From: Azolla pinnata
Taxonomy: Eukaryota > Streptophyta > Polypodiopsida > Salviniales > Salviniaceae
Length of the DNA: 39,541 bases
Assembly: GCA_037176905.1 (NCBI GenBank)
Contig: JBBBWG010030731.1
Span: forward strand, 1-39,541
Direction: 5' to 3'
Positions 34,301-39,541 of the stretch are shown here, one piece after another. Below the pieces are notes generated by a model that searched no databases, was not told the origin of the DNA, and saw only the letters and a list, made by a program, of their open reading frames with translations. Each line of letters begins with the position of its first letter. Positions within the stretch are counted from its first letter, which is position 1. The translations under genes were made by a program, and so were the position numbers.

Positions 34301-35977
34301 TCAACCAGATGTTCATGATCGCACCAGCAGAAGTTCATTTTTCATTTAAAAACTTGTTTGCATCTCAACATCTATATGAAGCAGATTGTAAGGCTATTAA
34401 TCATATCTGTTTGTTCATATATCTCTTGGTGATAGATATCTCCCTGAGTTTATCTCATCAATCTCCTTTGTCCAAGGTTGAACATGCAGCTAAACCCCAC
34501 GAGAATACCCATCTGTCCTTAAAGTAGGAAATAATCCATAAAAACTCCACACTGCACCTGTTGTGCCATTATACAGTGTAAAAAACAATCTTAGTAGATT
34601 GGTTGGGTTTTTAATAATTCAAATTCTTCACTATTACCCTGTGATTATCTACCACAGCCCATATGCTATTAAGCTCTTTAGTTAATCCAAGCCTAATCAT
34701 TCCAAGCTGGTGGAATAAGACTCCTTAGTCCCATAATTAAATACCGATTTCAGTTTGTTTTATTGAAAGAGAATATGGTTAGAGCATTGCTCTAATGCTT
34801 CATATGCACGATGCCCTCTACAAAGTATTGAGAAAGCAGCATGTAATAAAATCCTTATTTCCTGTATTTTTTATTTGGTTAATTTGTTCATTAGTGGCCT
34901 ATTTTAGTTTTTGTATATTTGATCTGTTTTATTCTTTCCATGATGTTACATGTGAATTTTTTTAGAGTAAAAAAAAGGAATAAGAAAAACAGTTTTGTTT
35001 GGGTTTTTTCCGAATTTATCCTCAATCTTGTATTGTTTATGATTTTCACCCTTCAATTTATTTGCAAGTTAATATTGCCTGGTCATTATTTCAACTGCAG
35101 TGTCCAGTTCCGAATTTCTCAAATACTGATTGCCGGAGAAGAATGGTGCAGAAACAACTTGTTGAGCAAATAATTGGCATACTGGCAAAAGATGGCAAGG
35201 TACAGATTCCATATCATAATACGTGTTTCGATTCTTTCTGTAAATTGCTGCTTTGTAACGGTTTCATATTACTTTATTGGCATACCTGATCTACAAGTGT
35301 TAACCTTAATAATAAGTATAATATATTATTCCCCTCTATTTCTGCAATCTCCTTCCCAATCTTAAAGCAATTGCAGATGGGCTTCTTTGAAGTATTCTTT
35401 GAGAGCAAAAGAACCAATGCCAGAGTTTCAATATATTTGGTGTATATGCCGCTATTATATGTCCCATGGCATATAGAAAATCCAGATAGAAAATCTTCTG
35501 AACAACTGCTGGGCATGACTTGCAGAACTTTCATAGTGGGTGCCATTGAGTACAGATGAAGCAATTGTGAAGACATTTCAATGCTTGATGCTTGTTTACA
35601 AATAAAGTGCATTTAGCAACTGCAAAGACATTTGAAAAGATACATAAGACAGAAAACCACTCATGATGTGTCGTCATAGCCTTTGATTGAATTGCTTTTT
35701 TGCAGATGTATCCATGGAACCTTTATTTACTGACATGGTTGATTATTTTTAGATATTTCTTCAGTCAGATGTGAAGTCGGTAGCTCTTCAGCTAAGAGAA
35801 GACTTCATGGAATATGGCAAAGGTTGCATAGGTCTGAGTATAGAGCACGAGTACCCGTCAAAGTGCGATGATGAAGGATGGCTTGTCAAGAATCCCTATG
35901 GAATTTCAAGTGATTGGGAAGATCATGTACTGGCGTGTGGAAAGCGAATGTACAGAGTACTCCTGGCTCGAATTTAA
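25168..35977 (+). CDS. PGK-like / TrmB-like methyltransferase fusion protein, 12 exons, 657 aa
   Basis: CDS exons: 25168-25314, 26434-26698, 26845-27191, 27989-28268, 28855-28922, 29433-29684, 30592-30667, 30787-30866, 31485-31534, 33220-33304, 35101-35199, 35753-35977. Every intron is GT-AG, every phase matches, and the total is 658 codons with stop. Residues 1-49 look like a plastid transit peptide. Residues about 50-453 align along a whole phosphoglycerate kinase; 454-657 align to the SAM-dependent tRNA (guanine-N7) methyltransferase TrmB from motif I to the C-terminus. Both halves have lost family-defining active-site residues, so I do not claim PGK or m7G46 activity. Start: GCGATGGCG context, the first ATG after the repeat array with a leader-like sequence. 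Exon 1 and its donor (AAG|GTACCA) are the least certain part. Alternative: two genes read separately, split at the 29685-30591 intron, but the second half lacks a normal TrmB N-terminus. Confidence 0.85.
25315..26433 (+). other. Intron 1 of the fusion gene
   Basis: A 1,119-base intron, AT-rich, with GTACCA donor and TTCTTAACCAG acceptor. No extra exon or mobile element is recognised. Confidence 0.55.
26434..29684 (+). other. Exons 2-6: degenerate phosphoglycerate kinase domain
   Basis: Conserved PGK landmarks in order: GKVVLVRLDLSVYF (76-89 area), CGARIVIASH (111-120), LLLGNLKLYKEE (170-181), ILVNDAFSISHR (198-209), VAVIGGSKLSLLIGVL, VIVTGSMVHTFF, VILPLDFVCANKD, GWWPVGLGPSTLEKI (exon 5), VAIWIGAVS, LTIAGGIEPMSAL and SHICRGGAAFIEFLKG, then LPGVSAL. 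Changes against the usual enzyme: RxDxN has Ser85 for Asn; SHxGRP has become SHWSP; ENxRF has become GNLKL; GGAKVSDKI has become GGSKLSLLI; WNGPMG has become WIGAVS; GGGD has become AGGI; TGGGA has become RGGAA. Lys258 (of GGxK) and Arg209 (of HR) remain. The domain is full length, so this is loss of catalytic residues rather than truncation. Confidence 0.88.
27192..27988 (+). other. Intron 3 of the fusion gene
   Basis: A 797-base intron with donor GTG|GTATGT. At about 27328-27360 it has AAGAGACCGAAATGGCATAT, one of several scattered copies of a similar phrase (also 7990, 8423, 32838 and 33000), perhaps worn dispersed-repeat ends. Confidence 0.45.
28269..30591 (+). other. Introns 4-6 of the fusion gene
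   Basis: Introns 28269-28854, 28923-29432 and 29685-30591. The last lies exactly at the PGK/TrmB junction and is phase 0. Reading into it from exon 6 meets a stop at 29763-29765, which would release a PGK-only protein. In the frame of exon 7 the intron is open back to an ATG at 30511. Confidence 0.6.
31971..32153. repeat. Near-identical 92-bp tandem duplication in intron 9 of the fusion gene
   Basis: Copy 1 is 31971-32062 and copy 2 is 32063 to about 32153, each beginning GTAGCAGGTCAAC and ending near TATAGTGAGAGA. Only a few bases differ, so the duplication is recent. The host intron is 31535-33219 (1,685 bases) and otherwise shows nothing recognisable. Confidence 0.9.
33454..33589. repeat. 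Near-identical 68-bp tandem duplication in intron 10 of the fusion gene
   Basis: Copies at 33454-33521 and 33522-33589 both start ATCCCCAAAATAGATTGTG and end TTGCAAGGA. Only about two to three bases differ. Confidence 0.9.
34020..34195. repeat. Dispersed repeat copy in intron 10 of the fusion gene
   Basis: Shares a run of similar phrases with 15595-15745: TTCAC.CAATCTGGT, AAAATACAT.GCA, TAGTTACA, TGTGAATC(T)CAG, CTCCTTGCACT and GCCATTTTG(G)TGG. The host intron (33305-35100) is the longest of this gene. The repeat family is not identified. Confidence 0.6.
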
Positions 35978-36389
35978 TACACCGAGGGATGGAAGCTGGA
36001 AATCTCGGGAACATATTTGCTGGGTGCATTCTTGGTAAGATTGGCGATCATATAGGTAATTATGATTTACTATAAGGTCCAGCTTACACTGAACCGATGT
36101 GTTGGCTCTCAATCCTTTGGAGGGCTCTGATGTGGTTGATGCTTGGATTGCAAATAGGCAAACATTTTGTGGAGAACAAAGCTTTCTTGCAGGTTTTTAT
36201 GAAATCTACGAAGGGAAGTTGCGAACATCAAGAATTTCACAATGGAATTAACTGCAAAGCTGGATCGGTTGGGCGGATGTTCATGTACTCTCTTCTTTCA
36301 ATAACCGCCACCGTGTTGTGCTTCGAAATTCGGTTTATTTTTCCTTGATCCATTCCTTGAAGCAGAACTCTTGCTCCAAAGCGCCACTC
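35978..36389 (+). other. Downstream region of the fusion gene, probable 3' UTR
   Basis: Follows the TAA at 35975-35977. An 83-codon open frame at 36097-36348 has no recognised family. No clear polyadenylation signal was assigned. Confidence 0.4.
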
Positions 36390-36525
36390 TAGGTATCCGT
36401 CTAGTTTTAGCTCAATTGTTAAAAGCTCGTCCGATGTAGTGCTCTTAAGACTTTGAGCTACTATAGGATCACTCTAGTTTTAGCTCGATTGTTAAAAGCT
36501 CCTCCAATTTAGTGCTTTTGAAATT
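36390..36525. repeat. 75-bp tandem duplication downstream of the fusion gene
   Basis: TCTAGTTTTAGCTCAATTG plus TTAAAAGCTCGTCC at about 36399 recurs at about 36474 with TCGATTGTTAAAAGCTCCTCC, both followed by a TAGTGCT phrase. Confidence 0.85.
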
Positions 36526-36917
36526 CAACTTGTGGTTGCTGCCAGACGGAACAAATGCATTCAAGCCAGATTTTGTAAATTGGGTTTCAGAAAACAAAAA
36601 CCTTTTTGAGTTTGATGTGAACTATTTGTTCTACAAAATACTATGAAGGCGATGAAGACTTCGTGGAAAAAATAAGATAAAATTAATGGAAATAACAGAA
36701 ATAAAGAGGCGAGATGAACCAGACATTTGTGTCTGTTTCTCGTTTGTTTTTGAGAGTGCCAAAAGAGAAGAGCGCGAACTTGGGTTTGCAACACTATCTA
36801 GATTGTCATCAAAGCGTCTGTGAAGTCTTTCTTCTTGGGCCCGATAACGAGAACAATTTGCGACAGAAAAGGTGCATAGAAACCAATCGGTAGATGACCT
36901 TAGGAACCGATTGATAA

Positions 36918-36994
36918 GGCTAATTTGAATGGTTTAAGAGTAGGGATAAGTTGGAAACCGATTATCCCAACCTTGGAACCATTCAAATTAGGCC
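36918..36994. repeat. 77-nt imperfect inverted repeat (foldback)
   Basis: Left arm 36918-36949 begins GGCTAATTTGAATGG and ends GGGATAA; right arm 36962-36994 is its imperfect reverse complement (TTATCCC to CCATTCAAATTAGGCC). The loop is 12 bases. The arms share an uninterrupted TAATTTGAATGGTT core; about five mismatches and one gap occur elsewhere. Confidence 0.75.
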
Positions 36995-36999
36995 TCTCC

Positions 37000-38110
37000 A
37001 CTGCTTCCCAAGGTAATGCCCATAATAACCAAGGCGATCGGAGTTTGGACGAGGCCAGTTTCTGGTAGAAGTGGGGCCGATTAAAGAGGCGAAAACAGAG
37101 ATCGATCGTTCTGTGTCACCAGCTTCGATTCGTGCTTTGCCTTTTGTTTTGTCTGGTCAAAGCAGCGTGGAGGGAGGGAGGAGCTTCGAGATCGGCATCA
37201 GTAGCCACACATTTCCGGCTTGCAAAAGTTATAGGCGAGGGAGGGGTTCTGCGTCTTTGCTTGCCTTTTTTTTGTTCTGTTTTTGTTTTTTCGGCGTGGA
37301 GAAAGTGGGCCAACTGCGGCGAGAACTGAGCTATGCTTGGCACCTGGAAGCCCCATAGTGATGGGGGGAATTCAAAAGAGAGCTTCGCAGATCTCGCCGA
37401 GCCCAGAAAGTAACACGCACCGGGGGATCACGTGAAGAAAAGCCAGGTCTTCTCCATGTTTGGCCAGGAAACTGGCCAGATGTCCCACGTGGGCCTCTGG
37501 AGGCGCCCACTGAACGAATCGTGTGGTCCGCATTCGCACCAATGTCTCTGAATTGTTGCGCCTCCCGTTCTCGATCCGGAAATTCTTTCTGCTTTTTCTC
37601 CTTCCTCTTTTTCTTAATAACTTCTTCGCAAGACATAGTTTTTTTTTTTTTGAGAACAGATTTCTGTCTCGCAGCAGAGTCGTAGACGCACAATGAGGCG
37701 CTCAGAAGCAACGGAGTCCACTCGAATTGCAAACAGATAAAGGATCTCTCTCTCTCTCTCTCATGTATATCTATCTATCTATATATATATGCATACTTGT
37801 CAACCAACTTGGTTTCCCAATGCCATCGGTCCAGTATCAGCTGCAACATAGCAAGCTTGTATTCGATGCAGGAATGATTCTGCAAAACGCACGTTAATAA
37901 TGGGCATGTGGGATAGCTTTGCATAACTGAGGGCTTATGCTACACATGGAGTATCGCAGCGACGTTGGTTGTTTTCGTTGCAACGAATATTTGCTTCTGC
38001 GACTGACGAGAGTCCAAATACAACTCGATTGCCGATGCAAGACTGCAGGTTCTCGTTACAAGTACGAGATGCCAATTGTTAGCTAGACTTTTGCGTCAAA
38101 CCTTGTCAAG
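37000..38110. other. Non-coding stretch with promoter-like elements
   Basis: Two G-boxes (CACGTG) occur at 37429-37434 and 37486-37491, and pyrimidine runs are frequent. A (CT)n run at about 37745-37762 leads into an ATCTATCTATATATAT run to about 37790. Open frames on both strands (for example minus 37331-37732, 133 codons) have no recognised family and are Lys/Arg/Ser-rich low complexity. I see no gene start here. Confidence 0.45.
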
Positions 38111-39175
38111 ATGCCAAAACACTAGATTCGGAGGTAAGGAATTCTTGACAATTCCTCTCACACATGCACACTACCTCTACATTTAGAGGTACATGTCCAA
38201 CAGAGTTCTCAGAGCTCCTATACATTTAGAGGTACATTTACATCAAAATCCTAGGAGTCCTCTAAATGTAGAGGTTCATTTAGAGGTTCTTCATGGTCCA
38301 GCTAAATTAATCTGGCAACACACTCACACTCGTTAGCCTAGGATCGCCCGAGCAAGAGGTTTTTCCGCCAGATCTGGCATAGAATACTACCTCTCTCTCT
38401 CTCTCTTACCACTTGTCGGAAAATCGAGATGCTGAAGCTCCTCCTGACTGCCAAAACTCCGGATTTGGAGGTAAACAACTCTTGACGATTCCGCTTGTAC
38501 ATGCATCCGCACTATCTCTACATTTAGAGGCAGATTTACAACGCGAGTCCTCAGATACTACAACCTCTACATTTAGAGGCAGATTTACAACAGAGTCCTC
38601 CTCAAGATCCTTCTACCTCTACATTTAGAGGCAGATTTACAACAAAGAGTCCTCAAGATACTACTACCTCTACATTTAGAGGTAGATTTACAACAAAGAG
38701 TCCTCCTCAAGATCCATCTACCTCTACATTTAGAGGCAGATTTACAACAGAGTCCTCCTCAGATCCTACTACCTCTACATTTAGAGGTCCAGAGAGTCCT
38801 CAGAAGACAAGGATCTACCTCTAAATTTAGAGGTCCAGAGAGTCCTCAGAAGACAAGGATCTACCTCTACATTTAGAGGTCCAGAGAGTCCTCAGAAGAC
38901 AAGGATCTACCTCTACATTTAGAGGTCCAAAGAGTCCTTAGAAGACACTACTCTCTCTGCATTTAGATATACATTTACAGGAGAGGAATACATTTAGATA
39001 TACATTTACAAGAGAGTCCTCTCTCTACATTTAGATATACATTCACAAGAGAGGAATACATTTAGATATACATTTACAAGAGAGTCCTCAAGATTACTAC
39101 TATCTATACATTTAGAGGTAGATTTAGAACAGAGTCCTCAAGAGTTCCTCTACATTTAGAGGTTCTTCATGTTCA
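38111..39175. repeat. Stem-loop satellite: CCTCTACATTTAGAGG repeated every 46-54 bp
   Basis: The 16-base core can fold as a 6-bp stem (CCTCTA/TAGAGG) with a CATT loop. Exact or near-exact cores begin at about 38174, 38217, 38515, 38564, 38616, 38667, 38721, 38772, 38818, 38864, 38910 and 39147. The copy at 38818 is a perfect 16-base palindrome (CCTCTAAATTTAGAGG), and the copy at 38259 is in the opposite orientation. Spacers are AGATTTACAACAGAGTCCTC or CCAGAGAGTCCTCAGAAGAC. A longer unit also repeats: 38111-38189 resembles 38450-38530. From 38955 to 39090 a variant carries ATTTAGATATACATTTACA. Confidence 0.9.
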
Positions 39176-39189
39176 GGGATTTCTCAGAG

Positions 39190-39512
39190 AATCCACCATA
39201 GCCTGCCTCCACACAGAAGAAGAGAAGCACAAGGAAAGGGGAAGAGAGGAGAGCAAGGTCAGGAGCAGGAAAAGGCCGGCAAAGCGCCGTCGCCCACGTC
39301 GTCCTTTCCCCGGATTTCAGAGCCGGAAGGAATTTTTCAGGGATCCAGCTTTTCTTCTTCTCAGATTCACAGGCAGCAAGCAATCAATCAATCAATCAAT
39401 CAATCCGCCATAGCCTCCGGAGCAGAGGAGAAACCGAAGGAAAGGGAAGCGCAACCAACGCTTGGAGGAGGAAAGCCCGAAAAGGTGCAGTCGCCCACGT
39501 CGTCTTTCTCCT
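39190..39512. repeat. Partial 200-bp direct duplication at the right end
   Basis: CCATAGCCT, a purine-rich GAAGGAAAGGG-type stretch and GTCGCCCACGTCGTC appear in the same order twice; the last phrase starts at 39289 and 39490, about 201 bases apart. It includes a (CAAT)n run at 39381-39404. Confidence 0.7.
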
Positions 39513-39541
39513 TCATCATCATCATCATCATCATCATCATC
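39513..39541. repeat. (CAT)n microsatellite at the window edge
   Basis: A pure TCATCATCAT run that continues past the right end of the window. Confidence 0.95.

Larger units (their letters stand above)
30592..35977 (+). other. Exons 7-12: TrmB-like SAM-dependent methyltransferase domain
   Basis: Residues 454-657. SAM motif I is VDIGCGNG (474-481), created across the exon 7/8 join. The motif II acid is in FLGLEI (Glu501), and the next strand is HFMQADA (Asp528). The TrmB signature region reads VSIQCPVPNF (547-556) then CRRRMVQKQLVEQI; the usual PDP Asp is Val553. KDGKIFLQSD (580-589) keeps the conserved (S/T)D. The C-terminus WLVKNPYGISSDWEDHV and RMYRVLLAR resembles the plastid/bacterial TrmB end. 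The usual N-terminal segment of TrmB before motif I is missing, replaced by a linker of about 20 residues after the PGK end. tRNA methylation is therefore only a family-based guess. Confidence 0.82.

Noticed and set aside
37331..37732. 133-codon minus-strand open frame
   Set aside because: Low-complexity Lys/Arg/Ser sequence with no recognised domain; overlapping open frames on the other strand suggest chance.
1..39541. tRNA, rRNA or organelle DNA insertion
   Set aside because: I looked for T-arm-like GTTCRANNC signatures in a plausible cloverleaf setting and for rRNA or organelle gene sequence and recognised none; this was by eye only.

Overview
The window is nuclear DNA from a land plant, almost certainly a flowering plant. 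It is AT-rich, its genes are interrupted by many introns of 65 to about 1,800 bases, and the spaces between genes hold microsatellites, minisatellites and tandem duplications. The two genes belong to families with clear plant forms: a KIN-4 (FRA1-type) kinesin, and a phosphoglycerate kinase (PGK)-like protein joined to a TrmB-like methyltransferase behind a plastid-type leader. I cannot place the species.

Layout. 1-4600: a decayed leucine-rich-repeat (LRR) remnant and several tandem repeats (122-, 40- and 33-bp units), with no intact gene recognised. 4663-22939, minus strand: a KIN-4 kinesin that I could assemble by hand into 27 exons and 1182 codons with every phase matching. Two of its splice donors are not GT: GA at intron 6 and a probable GC at intron 26. 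Intron 3 looks U12-type. 22940-25167: a spacer of about 2.2 kb between the two divergent genes, filled with CGT triplets and CATGCATG-rich tandem repeats. 25168-35977, plus strand: a 12-exon gene of 657 codons encoding leader + PGK-like domain + TrmB-like domain, all junctions GT-AG and in phase. 35978-39541: no gene recognised; a tandem duplication, a 77-nt foldback, two G-boxes, and at the right end a satellite built around the hairpin CCTCTACATTTAGAGG.

The most interesting object is the PGK-TrmB fusion. The PGK half keeps the family's fold-level sequence but has lost several residues needed for ATP and phosphoglycerate chemistry. The TrmB half keeps the SAM-binding motif but has lost the Asp of the PDP motif. 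It reads as a plastid-targeted pseudoenzyme or a protein with a new role. Nothing in the sequence links the two genes functionally; they only share a divergent intergenic region.

Limits: exon models were made by eye from splice signals and family similarity. No search, alignment program or transcript data was available. UTRs and transcription starts are not determined.
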